Below are positions 8,562-16,526 of a stretch of DNA of 64,000 nt, in pieces. Positions within the stretch are counted from its first letter, which is position 1. Every line of letters starts with the position of its first letter. The notes under the pieces are model-generated. The model did no database searches. It saw nothing but the letters and a program-made list of their open reading frames with translations, and was not told where the DNA came from. Both the position numbers and the translations under genes were made by a program. Source of the DNA: Goodfellowiella coeruleoviolacea (lineage in GTDB: Bacteria; Actinomycetota; Actinomycetes; Mycobacteriales; Pseudonocardiaceae); the NCBI RefSeq assembly GCF_024171785.1, contig NZ_JAMTCK010000009.1, forward strand, positions 186,001 to 250,000. The letters run 5' to 3'.

Positions 8562-8847
8562 GCACGCCTCCCGTGCTGGTCGATCGCGGCCGCCGGACGG
8601 CGGTGCCGGCATCGTGGGCCGGGATACCCGGGCCCACCCCGGCGAACCGGCACCGCGCCCGCTCGTCCCCGTTCGGGTGACCTCCGCGCTCGTCCGTCCT
8701 GAGTGGACCGGTCGCGGGCCGGCGCCGCCCCGCTTATGGTCAGACCGCCGGCTCCGGCGGCCCGCCAGCCCCAGCCGGCTCGGCTGGAGAAGGTGCCCGG
8801 GCACCGACGGCGCGCCGGAACCGGGCGGGCGACCAGGGAGGTGGCCG

Positions 8848-9192
8848 ATGCCCAGGAAGGAACAGGTGCTGCGGCTGGTCGCCGCCGGCCACAGCTACCA
8901 GGAGGCAGGCGCCGAACTGGGCGTCCCACCCGGACTGGCCTACCTGATCGCCACCGGCCTGCCCGCCGACGGCAGCGACAACGGCTCCGGCGACCAGTGG
9001 CGGCGCGCCGGCCTGGTCCAGCCGCACGCGCAGCGGCTGGTCAACCCCCACCACGTCAACCCGGTCCGACGCGAGGACGTCCTGGACTGGGTGCGCGACC
9101 GCGCCGCGGCCGACCCGCAGCTGCGGCACGCGGCCCGGCGCCGCGCGAGCGCGGTGGCCGGCGTCGGTCCACCCATCGAGCCGGGCGACTGA
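8848..9192 (+). CDS. Small helix-turn-helix-like protein of the formate dehydrogenase operon
   Basis: The ATG at 8848 follows GGGAGGTGGCC and opens a 114-residue frame. The N-terminal half (about residues 3-35, [37 protein letters not shown] split over two helices) looks like a helix-turn-helix, and the rest is basic and polar with an [20 protein letters not shown] segment. Its stop is 25 bases before the formate dehydrogenase catalytic subunit. I recall similar small proteins preceding this type of formate dehydrogenase in other actinobacteria, so it is probably an operon-specific assembly or regulatory factor. No biochemical function is known to me. Confidence 0.75.
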   Translation: MPRKEQVLRLVAAGHSYQEAGAELGVPPGLAYLIATGLPADGSDNGSGDQWRRAGLVQPHAQRLVNPHHVNPVRREDVLDWVRDRAAADPQLRHAARRRASAVAGVGPPIEPGD

Positions 9193-9217
9193 CCGGCGAG
9201 CAGACGCGGAGGTACTG

Positions 9218-12200
9218 GTGGCACTGGGCAGCTGGATCAGGTCGTGGCCGGTGTACCGGCAGCTCGCCGACGGCGACCCACTGGGCAGGGGCGCGTCCGT
9301 GCGCTCACCGCGCACCGACGCGCTGCGCCCCCGGGTCAGCACCGCCGACGCCGTGGTCAAGTCCGTCTGCCCGTACTGCGCGGTCGGCTGCGCGCAGAAC
9401 GTCTACGTCAAGGACGGCCGGGTCGTGCAGATCGAGGGTGACCCGGACTCGCCGGTGAGCCGGGGGCGGCTGTGCCCCAAGGGATCGGCCAGCCTGCAGC
9501 TGACCACCGGTGACAACCGCCGCCACGAGGTGCTGTACCGGCCGCCGCACGCCACCGACTGGCAGCGGCTGGACCTGGACACCGCCATGGACATGGTGGC
9601 CGACCGGGTCATCGACACCCGCCGGCGGACCTGGCAGGAGCAGGTCGACGGGGTGCGCACGCGCCGCACCCTGGGCATCGCCAGCCTGGGCGGGGCCACC
9701 CTGGACAACGAGGAGAACTACCTCATCAAGAAGCTGCTCACCGCGCTGGGCGTGGTGCAGGTGGAGAACCAGGCCAGGGTCTGCCACAGCTCCACCGTGG
9801 CCGGCCTTGGCACCTCGTTCGGCCGCGGCGGCGGCACCACCTACCTGCAGGACCTGCAGAACTCCGACTGCGTCATCATCGAGGGGTCCAACTTCGCCGA
9901 GGCGCACCCGGTGGGCTTCCAGTGGGTGCTGGAGGCCAAGGCCCGCGGCGCCACGGTGATCCATGTCGATCCCCGGTTCAGCCGGACCAGCGCGCTGGCC
10001 GACATCTACGTGCCGCTGCGCGCCGGCACCGACATCGCCTTCCTCGGCGGGATCATCAACCACGTCCTGACCAGCGAGAAGTACTTCCGCGACTACGTGG
10101 TCGCCTACACCAACGCGGCCACCATCGTGGAACGGGACTTCCGCGACACCGAGGACCTGGACGGCGTGTTCTCCGGCCTGGACGCGGCGAACCGCTACTA
10201 CGACACCACCAGCTGGGCCTACGAGGGCGTGCGGGTGGCCGCCGCCGCCGGCGAGCGCGACAGGCAGTACGACGCGCGGGTCGGCCGCTCCCTCGCCGAG
10301 TCGGCCCACCCCGAGTCGCACGGCTTCGGCGGGCCGGCGCTGCACGGCGAACCCCGCCTCGACCCCACCCTGCAACACCCGCGCTGCGTCTTCCAGCTGC
10401 TCAGGCGCCACTACGCCCGCTACACCCCGGAGCTGGTCGAGCAGGTCTGCGGTGTGCCCCAGCGGCTGTTCCGGCGCGTGTGCGACGAGCTGACCAGCAA
10501 CTCCGGCCCGCAGCGCACCAGCGCGTTCGCCTACGCGGTCGGCTGGACCCAGCACACGGTCGGCTCCCAGTACATCCGCGCCGCCTCGGTCCTGCAGCTG
10601 CTGCTGGGCAACATCGGCCGGCCAGGCGGCGGCATCCTCGCGCTGCGCGGCCACGCCAGCATCCAGGGCTCCAGTGACATCCCCACCCTGTTCGACCTGC
10701 TGCCCGGCTACATCCCCATGCCGCACGCGCACGTGCACCAGACCCTGGACCGGTTCGTCACCGCCGACGCCGCGGACAAGGGCTACTGGGCCAACCTGCG
10801 CGCCTACCTGGTCAGCCTGCTCAAGGCGTGGTGGGGGCCGAACGCCACCCCGGACAACGACTTCTGCTTTGACTACCTGCCCAGGCTGACCGGCAGCCAC
10901 AGCACCTACGACACGGTGCTCGCCCAGCTGGACGGCACCTGCAAGGGCTACTTCCTGGTGGGGGAGAACCCGGCGGTGGGCTCGGCCAACACCCGGATGC
11001 AGCGGCTGGGCATGGCCAACCTGGACTGGCTGGTGGTGCGGGACTTCTCGCTGATCGAGAGCGCCACCTGGTGGCGGGACGGCCCGGAGATCGAGAGCGG
11101 TGAGCTGCGCACCGAGGACATCGGCACCGAGGTGTTCTTCTTCCCCGCCGCCGCGCACACCGAGAAGGCCGGCAGCTTCACCAACACCAACCGGCTGCTG
11201 CAGTGGCGCCAGCAGGCCGTGGAACCGGCCGGCGACGCCCGCAGCGACCTGTGGTTCTTCTACCACCTGGGCCGGCGCATCCGGGAGAAGCTGGCCGGCT
11301 CCACCGACCCGGTCGACCGGCCGGTGCTCGACCTCACCTGGGACTACCCGCTGGAGGGCGGCCAGGACGAGCCGGTGCCCGAGGCGGTGCTTGCGGAGAT
11401 CAACGGCTGGGACGCGCGGGGCCGGCCGCTGTCCTCCTACGAGGACCTGGCCGACGACGGCTCCACCGCGTGCGGCTGCTGGATCTACTGCGGTGTCTTC
11501 CAGGACGGCGTCAACCAGGCCGCCCGCCGCACCCCGGGCAGCGAGCAGAACTGGACCGGCAGCGAGTGGGGCTGGGCGTGGCCGGCCAACCGGCGCACCC
11601 TCTACAGCCGCGCCTCGGCCGACCCGGACGGCCAGCCGTGGAGCGAGCGCAAGGCACTGGTCTGGTGGGACGCCGACCAGGGCCGGTGGGTCGGCCACGA
11701 CACCATCGACTTCCCGGTGACCCGGCCGCCGTCCTACCGGCCGGCCAAGGGCGCCACCGGGGTCGCGGCGCTGTCCGGGATCGACCCGTTCATCATGCAG
11801 TCCGACGGCAAGGGCTGGCTGTACGCGCCGGCCGGGCTGGTGGACGGGCCGCTGCCAACGCACTACGAGCCGCAGGAGTCGCCGTTTCCCAACCTGCTCT
11901 ACGGCCAGCAGCGCAACCCGGTGCGCCAGCTGCACTCCCGGCCGGGCAACCGCTACCACCCCAGCGGCGACGAGCCGGGCTCGGCGGTGTTCCCGTACGT
12001 GGTGACCACCTACCGGCTGACCGAGCACTTCACCGCCGGTGCCATGAGCCGGACCCTGCCCTACCTGGCCGAACTCCAACCGGAGTTCTTCTGCGAGGTG
12101 TCCCCGGAGCTGGCCGCCGAACGCGGCCTGGCCCACCTGGGCTGGGCCACCATCACCACCGCGCGCGGCGCGATCGAGGCGCGGGTGATGGTCACCGAGC

Positions 12201-12466
12201 GGATGACGCCGCTGCGGGTGCAGGGCCGGACCGTGCACCAGATCGGCATGCCCTACCACTGGGGCCCCAACGGCTACACCACCGGCGACGCCGCCAACGA
12301 GCTGTCCGCGATCGTGCTCGACCCCAACGTGCACATCCAGGAGGTCAAGGCGTGGACCGCGGACATCCGGCCGGGGCGGCGGCCACGCGGACCGGCCCTG
12401 CCCGCGCACGTGGCGGACTACCGGCGGCGGGCCGGCATCGACGAGCGCACCGCGACGGAGGTGTGA
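9218..12466 (+). CDS. fdnG: Formate dehydrogenase (FDH-N/O type) catalytic alpha subunit, Cys form
   Basis: This 1082-residue molybdopterin oxidoreductase oxidises formate to CO2. Residues 51-86 hold the 4Fe-4S ligands Cys51, Cys54, Cys58 and Cys86 (CPYC...C...CPKG). The active-site metal ligand is Cys189 in QARVCHSSTVAG, where E. coli FdnG has selenocysteine. The C-terminal molybdopterin dinucleotide domain is present (GMPYHWGPNGY, GDAANELS). There is no twin-arginine signal, so unlike E. coli FdnG it should act in the cytoplasm. The start is GTG after CGGAGGTACTG. The beta and membrane subunits follow directly. Electrons from formate would pass to the quinone pool through them. Confidence 0.93.
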   Translation: MALGSWIRSWPVYRQLADGDPLGRGASVRSPRTDALRPRVSTADAVVKSVCPYCAVGCAQNVYVKDGRVVQIEGDPDSPVSRGRLCPKGSASLQLTTGDNRRHEVLYRPPHATDWQRLDLDTAMDMVADRVIDTRRRTWQEQVDGVRTRRTLGIASLGGATLDNEENYLIKKLLTALGVVQVENQARVCHSSTVAGLGTSFGRGGGTTYLQDLQNSDCVIIEGSNFAEAHPVGFQWVLEAKARGATVIHVDPRFSRTSALADIYVPLRAGTDIAFLGGIINHVLTSEKYFRDYVVAYTNAATIVERDFRDTEDLDGVFSGLDAANRYYDTTSWAYEGVRVAAAAGERDRQYDARVGRSLAESAHPESHGFGGPALHGEPRLDPTLQHPRCVFQLLRRHYARYTPELVEQVCGVPQRLFRRVCDELTSNSGPQRTSAFAYAVGWTQHTVGSQYIRAASVLQLLLGNIGRPGGGILALRGHASIQGSSDIPTLFDLLPGYIPMPHAHVHQTLDRFVTADAADKGYWANLRAYLVSLLKAWWGPNATPDNDFCFDYLPRLTGSHSTYDTVLAQLDGTCKGYFLVGENPAVGSANTRMQRLGMANLDWLVVRDFSLIESATWWRDGPEIESGELRTEDIGTEVFFFPAAAHTEKAGSFTNTNRLLQWRQQAVEPAGDARSDLWFFYHLGRRIREKLAGSTDPVDRPVLDLTWDYPLEGGQDEPVPEAVLAEINGWDARGRPLSSYEDLADDGSTACGCWIYCGVFQDGVNQAARRTPGSEQNWTGSEWGWAWPANRRTLYSRASADPDGQPWSERKALVWWDADQGRWVGHDTIDFPVTRPPSYRPAKGATGVAALSGIDPFIMQSDGKGWLYAPAGLVDGPLPTHYEPQESPFPNLLYGQQRNPVRQLHSRPGNRYHPSGDEPGSAVFPYVVTTYRLTEHFTAGAMSRTLPYLAELQPEFFCEVSPELAAERGLAHLGWATITTARGAIEARVMVTERMTPLRVQGRTVHQIGMPYHWGPNGYTTGDAANELSAIVLDPNVHIQEVKAWTADIRPGRRPRGPALPAHVADYRRRAGIDERTATEV

Positions 12467-12470
12467 GCAC

Positions 12471-13436
12471 GTGGCCAGGAACCTGCTGTCCGGTCCGGAG
12501 GCCGACGTCACCGGCGACGCCGGCTACCGCGACCACCCGCCCCGGTACGGCTTCTTCACCGACACCTCGGTGTGCATCGGCTGCAAGGCGTGCGAGGTGG
12601 CGTGCAAGGAGTGGAACGCGATCCCCGAGGACGGGCTGCGCCTGACCGGGATGTCCTTCGACAACACCACCGGCCTGAGCGCCGACACCTGGCGGCACGT
12701 GGCCTTCGTCGAGCAGCGCAAGCCACTGGCCCAGCAGTGGGTGGGCGTGGACCACAGCGGCGTGGACGTGCTGGCGCTGGCCGCCCAGGGATCGGGCACG
12801 CCCCCGGAGCGGGCCGGCCAGACCCCGACCACACCCGGCGGGGCCGCCGCCGGCGACGGGGACGGCACGGACTTCCGCTGGCTGATGGCCTCGGACGTGT
12901 GCAAGCACTGCACCCACGCCGCCTGCCTGGACGTCTGCCCGACCGGGTCGCTGTTCCGCACCGAGTTCGGCACGGTCGTGGTGCAGGAGGACATCTGCAA
13001 CGGGTGCGGCTACTGCGTCCCGGCCTGCCCCTACGGCGTGATCGGCCGGCGGGAGACCGACGGCCGGGCCTGGAAGTGCACGCTCTGCTACGACCGGCTC
13101 GGCGTGGGCATGGAACCGGCCTGCGCCAAGGCCTGCCCCACCGACTCCATCCAGTTCGGCGAGCTGGACGAGCTGCGGCAGCGGGCGCGGCGCCGGGTCG
13201 AGCAGCTGCACGCGGCCGGCACCACCTCGGCCCGGCTCTACGGGCACGACCCGAACGACGGGGTGGGCGGCGACGGCGCGTTCTTCCTGCTGCTGGATGA
13301 GCCCGAGGTGTACGGGCTGCCCCCGGACCCGGTGGTGACCACCCGCGACCTGCCGTCGATGTGGCGGCACGCCGGGGTCGCGGCGCTCACCCTGCTGGCC
13401 GGGCTGGCCGCGGCGTTCGCGGGGAGGCGGGGATGA
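12471..13436 (+). CDS. fdnH: Formate dehydrogenase beta subunit, four-cluster ferredoxin protein
   Basis: This 321-residue protein carries four cysteine-rich clusters, CIGCKACEVACKEW, CKHCTHAACLDVCP, CNGCGYCVPACP and CTLCYDR with CAKACP, the pattern of FdnH/HybA-type electron-transfer subunits with four 4Fe-4S centres. The C-terminus ends with one hydrophobic helix (about residues 300-318, VAALTLLAGLAAAF) followed by basic residues, which should anchor it to the membrane. It starts with GTG five bases after the alpha-subunit stop and overlaps the next gene by 4 bases (ATGA). It carries electrons from the catalytic subunit to the membrane subunit. Confidence 0.93.
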   Translation: MARNLLSGPEADVTGDAGYRDHPPRYGFFTDTSVCIGCKACEVACKEWNAIPEDGLRLTGMSFDNTTGLSADTWRHVAFVEQRKPLAQQWVGVDHSGVDVLALAAQGSGTPPERAGQTPTTPGGAAAGDGDGTDFRWLMASDVCKHCTHAACLDVCPTGSLFRTEFGTVVVQEDICNGCGYCVPACPYGVIGRRETDGRAWKCTLCYDRLGVGMEPACAKACPTDSIQFGELDELRQRARRRVEQLHAAGTTSARLYGHDPNDGVGGDGAFFLLLDEPEVYGLPPDPVVTTRDLPSMWRHAGVAALTLLAGLAAAFAGRRG

Positions 13437-14449
13437 GCGGGTCCGAGGTGACCAGGGCGGGGCTGCGCGGGCACCGGCCCGGCCGGGAGGCCGCGGTGGG
13501 CGGCGACGGCCAGCGGCCCCGGCGCGGCCGGGGCGGTGAGCCGACCGTGGTGCCGGCGGCCCAGCCCACCTCCTACTACGGGCTGCCCGTGCTCAACCAG
13601 GTGGTCTGGTCGGCCACGGACATCGCCGGCTACCTGTTCTGCGGCGGGCTGGCCGGTGCCAGCTCGGTGCTGGCGGCCGGCGCCGAGCTGACCGGACGGC
13701 CGGCGCTGGCCAGGGCCGGCAAGCTGACCGCGCTGGGCGCCATCTCCGCGTCGGTGGTCGCCCTGGTGCACGACCTGGGCCGGCCCAGCCGGTTCCTGTA
13801 CATGCTGCGGGTGTTCAAGCCGACCTCGCCGATGAGCGTGGGCTCCTGGCTGCTGGCCACCTACGGCCCACTGGCCGGCGTGGCCGCAGCCACCGAGCTG
13901 ACCGGGCGGTATCCCGGGATCGGGCGGGTGGCGACCAGGCTGGCGGCACTGGTGGGGCCGGGCGTGGCCGCCTACACCGCGGTGCTGCTCACCGACACGG
14001 CGGTGCCGGCCTGGCACGAGGGGTACCGGGAGATGCCGTTCGTGTTCGTCGGCTCGGCGGCCGTGGCGGCCGGCGGCGCCGGCCTGCTCGCCGCCCCCGC
14101 CCACCAGGCCGGGCCAGCCCGCAACGCCGCGCTGCTCGGCGCCGTCCTGGAGCTGGCCGCCACCGAGCGGATGCGGCGCCGGATGGGTGAGCTGGTCGCC
14201 GAGCCCTACCAGCAGGGCAGGAGCGGCCGGCTGATGCGCGCGGCCAAGGTCCTCACCCTCGCCGGCGCACTGGGCGCGGCCGTGTTCGGCGGGCGCTCCC
14301 GGGCGGCCGCGGCCCTGGCCGGCGTGGCCCTGCTGGCCGGCTCGGCCTGCACCCGGTTCGGCGTCTTCCACGCCGGCCGCGCCTCCGCCGCCGACCCGAA
14401 GTACACGGTGGTGCCGCAACGAGCCCGACTGAACCAGCCCAAGGGGTGA
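13433..14449 (+). CDS. NrfD/PsrC-like membrane subunit of formate dehydrogenase
   Basis: This 338-residue protein has a basic, hydrophilic N-terminus of about 45 residues followed by roughly eight hydrophobic segments. The segment SYYGLPVLNQVVWSATDIAGYLFCGG is typical of NrfD/polysulfide reductase C-type quinone-reactive anchors; a diheme FdnI-like subunit is not present. I chose the ATG at 13433 because it overlaps the beta-subunit stop as ATGA and has GGGGAGGCGGGG before it. It completes a formate:quinone oxidoreductase in which electrons reach menaquinone through a haem-free anchor. GGTGATCACC, a perfect palindrome, overlaps the stop region at about 14444. Confidence 0.88.
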   Translation: MSGSEVTRAGLRGHRPGREAAVGGDGQRPRRGRGGEPTVVPAAQPTSYYGLPVLNQVVWSATDIAGYLFCGGLAGASSVLAAGAELTGRPALARAGKLTALGAISASVVALVHDLGRPSRFLYMLRVFKPTSPMSVGSWLLATYGPLAGVAAATELTGRYPGIGRVATRLAALVGPGVAAYTAVLLTDTAVPAWHEGYREMPFVFVGSAAVAAGGAGLLAAPAHQAGPARNAALLGAVLELAATERMRRRMGELVAEPYQQGRSGRLMRAAKVLTLAGALGAAVFGGRSRAAAALAGVALLAGSACTRFGVFHAGRASAADPKYTVVPQRARLNQPKG

Positions 14450-14468
14450 TCACCTGCCCAACGGACGC

Positions 14469-14500
14469 GCGAGTTGACTTTGCAAACCCCGCGAGTCGAC
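14469..14500. repeat. Pair of 10-base direct repeats GCGAGTTGAC / GCGAGTCGAC
   Basis: Two near-identical 10-mers start 22 bases apart (14469 and 14491) in the 227-base gap between two convergent genes. The first also contains TTGACT, a -35-like hexamer. A spacing of about two helical turns could fit a protein site, but neither flanking gene starts here, so a short dispersed intergenic repeat is equally possible. Confidence 0.35.
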
Positions 14501-14676
14501 ACTTCAGGCAGGGCCATGTGAGTGACAGTTAGCCCGGGGGCCGGCGCCGCACCGTGAGCACGCTGGCTGGTCGGTCCGGCTCGCGGGCGGGTGGCGGGTT
14601 CGACGCGGAGTCCCGGCCCGGCGCTGCCCCCACGCCGTCGCCAGCGGGCACCCCGCGACCGGTGTCGGGTTCACCG

Positions 14677-15864
14677 TCACCCGGCCAGCGACCGCGTGGT
14701 GTCCGACTCGGCCGGCCGAGCGGGCTGGCGGCGGGCGCGCTGCGCCGACTCGGCCAGGACGAGGCCGGCCACGATGAACGCGGCGCCGACCAGGCCGAGG
14801 CGGTGCGGCCCGACCAGGGCCAGTCCGGCCGCGCCGACCAGCCCGGACGCGGACACGCCCAGGTAGACCGCGGTCGAGTTGAGCGCGGTGAGCAGGGGCG
14901 CCGAGGCCGGCGCGAACCCGATCAGCCGGTGGGTGAACGGCACGAGCATGCCCCAGCCGCACAGCGCCCACACGATCAACGCGACCACCGCGGTCGGCAG
15001 GTGCGCGCTGGTCAGCGGCAGCAGGGCGAAGTCAAGCGCGGCCACGGCCGCGGCGGTGGTGATGATCCGGCGGCTGCCGAACCGGTCGGTCAGCCCGCCC
15101 GCGCTCAGGTTGCCCGCGGTCGCGGCGACGCCCCACACCAGCAGCAGCGCCGCCAGCACACCGCCGTCGCCGCCGGTGGCGCGGTCGAAGCCGAGGCTGA
15201 CGTAGGTGTAGACCACGAACAGTCCGGCGTAGACGGTGAACACCGCGGCCAGGGTGAGCGCGAGCCGGGGGTTGCCCAGCGGGGCCAGCCGCTGGCGCAG
15301 GCCCAACACCGGCGCGGCGGACACGGTCGGCAGCAGGACGGCGACACCGAGCCCGGCCGCGGTGCCGAGCAGGGCCACGAACAGCATGGTCGTCCGCCAG
15401 TCGCCGAGGCTGCCGACCAGGGTGCCCAGTGGTGCGCCCAGCGCGGTGGCGCCGCTCGACCCGGCTATCACCACGGCGATCGCCCGGCCGCGCCGCTCGG
15501 CCGGCACCAGGGCGGCGGCGGTGGCGGTGGCCGTGGGCGTGAACAGCGCGCCGCCGAGCCCGGCCAGTGCCCGGGACACCAGCACCAACCCGTAGCTGGG
15601 CAGCACCGCGGTGGCCAGGTTGCCCAGCACGAACACGCCGAGGCCGGCCAGCAGCACCCGGCGGCGCGGCCAGCGCGCGGTCAGCGCCGCGGCCACCGGC
15701 GAGAGCAGTGCGTAGGCCAGTGCGTAGGCGGTGACCAGTTGGCCGGCCGCGGTCACGTCGACGTCCAGCGACGCGCTGATCCCGGGCAGGAGCCCGGCGA
15801 CCACGAAGCTGTCCGTGCCGATGGCGAACGTGCCGAGGGCCAGCACGACGAGCGGGCGGTACAT
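14677..15864 (-). CDS. MFS drug/metabolite exporter (DHA1 family)
   Basis: This 395-residue protein has about 12 hydrophobic helices. The N-terminal segment YRPLVVLALGTFAIGTDSFVVAGLLPGI and the loop LTARWPRRRVL correspond to the DHA1 group of proton-driven exporters (sugar-efflux/AraJ and drug types). It would pump small molecules out of the cytoplasm. It lies downstream of an Rrf2 regulator on the same strand. A hairpin separates them and a TGTAAC-N7-GTTACA operator identical in layout to that of the regulator sits at 15884-15902, 20 bases before the ATG. Expression is therefore probably controlled by that regulator. The substrate is unknown. Confidence 0.87.
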   Translation of the reverse strand: MYRPLVVLALGTFAIGTDSFVVAGLLPGISASLDVDVTAAGQLVTAYALAYALLSPVAAALTARWPRRRVLLAGLGVFVLGNLATAVLPSYGLVLVSRALAGLGGALFTPTATATAAALVPAERRGRAIAVVIAGSSGATALGAPLGTLVGSLGDWRTTMLFVALLGTAAGLGVAVLLPTVSAAPVLGLRQRLAPLGNPRLALTLAAVFTVYAGLFVVYTYVSLGFDRATGGDGGVLAALLLVWGVAATAGNLSAGGLTDRFGSRRIITTAAAVAALDFALLPLTSAHLPTAVVALIVWALCGWGMLVPFTHRLIGFAPASAPLLTALNSTAVYLGVSASGLVGAAGLALVGPHRLGLVGAAFIVAGLVLAESAQRARRQPARPAESDTTRSLAG

Positions 15865-15883
15865 GTCTCTCCTCAGGACTGGT

Positions 15884-15902
15884 TGTAACTGAATCTGTTA
15901 CA
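15884..15902. promoter_or_regulatory. Operator before MFS gene: TGTAAC-N7-GTTACA
   Basis: Two perfect 6-base inverted arms are separated by 7 bases, 20 bases upstream of the exporter ATG. The same arms with the same spacer occur before the Rrf2 gene at 16407-16425 and I found this pair nowhere else in the window. It is the likely binding site of the Rrf2 protein. Confidence 0.75.
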
Positions 15903-15918
15903 TCGGAGGGCTGAAGAA

Positions 15919-15939
15919 GAGCCGGCACGAGGCCGGCTC
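15919..15939 (-). terminator. Hairpin after the Rrf2 gene
   Basis: GAGCCGG and CCGGCTC form a 7-base stem with a 7-base loop, 15 bases after the regulator stop. On the minus strand it is followed by the pyrimidine run TTCTTC. It probably ends or weakens the regulator transcript before the exporter promoter. Confidence 0.5.
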
Positions 15940-15954
15940 GGTTGGGCTGGGCGC

Positions 15955-16386
15955 TCAGGCGGCGAGGGTCGCGCGCAGCACGTCCGCGATGGAGGTGCGC
16001 GCCAGTTCGCGTTTCATGGAGTCCGCCACCTGGTCGTAGACCTGGGTCAGGGCCGGGCGGATGCCCCGGCCCACCGGGCAGTCCAGGTTGGGGGTGTTGG
16101 CGTGCAGGCCGAACAGCGGCTGGTCGCGCTCGACCGCGTCGTGGACCTGGAGCAGGGTCAGCTCCTCCGGGGCGCGGGCCAGCCGCCAGCCCGCCCCGGT
16201 GCCGTGCTGGACGGCGACCAGCCCGGCCGCGCGCAACTGGCCGAGTGTCCGGCGGATCACCACCGGGTTGGTGTTGACGCTGGTGGCGATCTGGTCGGAG
16301 GTGACCAGTTCGCGTCCCCGGCCCCGTGCCAGGGCCATCCAGGTCAGCACGTGCACGGCCACGGTCAGTCGGCTGTTGGCGCTCAC
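15955..16386 (-). CDS. Rrf2 family transcriptional regulator (YwnA-like, no Fe-S cysteines)
   Basis: This 143-residue protein has the Rrf2 winged helix at its N-terminus: SRLTVAVHVLTWMALA, then SDQIATSVNTNPVVIRRTLGQLRAAGLV, followed by the wing GTGAGWRLAR. Only one Cys (CPVGRG, about residue 106) is present in the region where Fe-S members such as NsrR and IscR have three, so it is unlikely to bind a cluster and is closer to YwnA/CymR-type members that sense a ligand or redox state. An operator copy precedes it (16407-16425), which points to autoregulation, and a second copy precedes the exporter downstream. Confidence 0.87.
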   Translation of the reverse strand: MSANSRLTVAVHVLTWMALARGRGRELVTSDQIATSVNTNPVVIRRTLGQLRAAGLVAVQHGTGAGWRLARAPEELTLLQVHDAVERDQPLFGLHANTPNLDCPVGRGIRPALTQVYDQVADSMKRELARTSIADVLRATLAA

Positions 16387-16406
16387 CGCGCACCTCCCCG
16401 CTCCTC

Positions 16407-16425
16407 TGTAACCGGTGATGTTACA
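16407..16425. promoter_or_regulatory. Operator before the Rrf2 gene: TGTAAC-N7-GTTACA
   Basis: It lies 20 bases upstream of the regulator ATG. Arms of 7 bases are perfect if the flanking C and G are included (CTGTAAC/GTTACAG). Distance from the ATG is the same as for the exporter copy, consistent with repressor binding over both promoters. Confidence 0.75.
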
Positions 16426-16526
16426 GCCGATTTCCCGGGTGTCCAGTCCTTACGGTTTCCGGACATCAGGCCGCCGGTGGCGGTCAGCCGGCGTCAACCG
16501 TCCCGGTCGGGCCGCATGATGGCCGC

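Noticed and set aside
9305-12511. Minus-strand frame of more than 1000 codons opposite the formate dehydrogenase gene
   Set aside because: It is a shadow caused by high GC at third positions: Gly/Val/His/Gln-rich, without domains, fully antisense to a gene with complete catalytic motifs.
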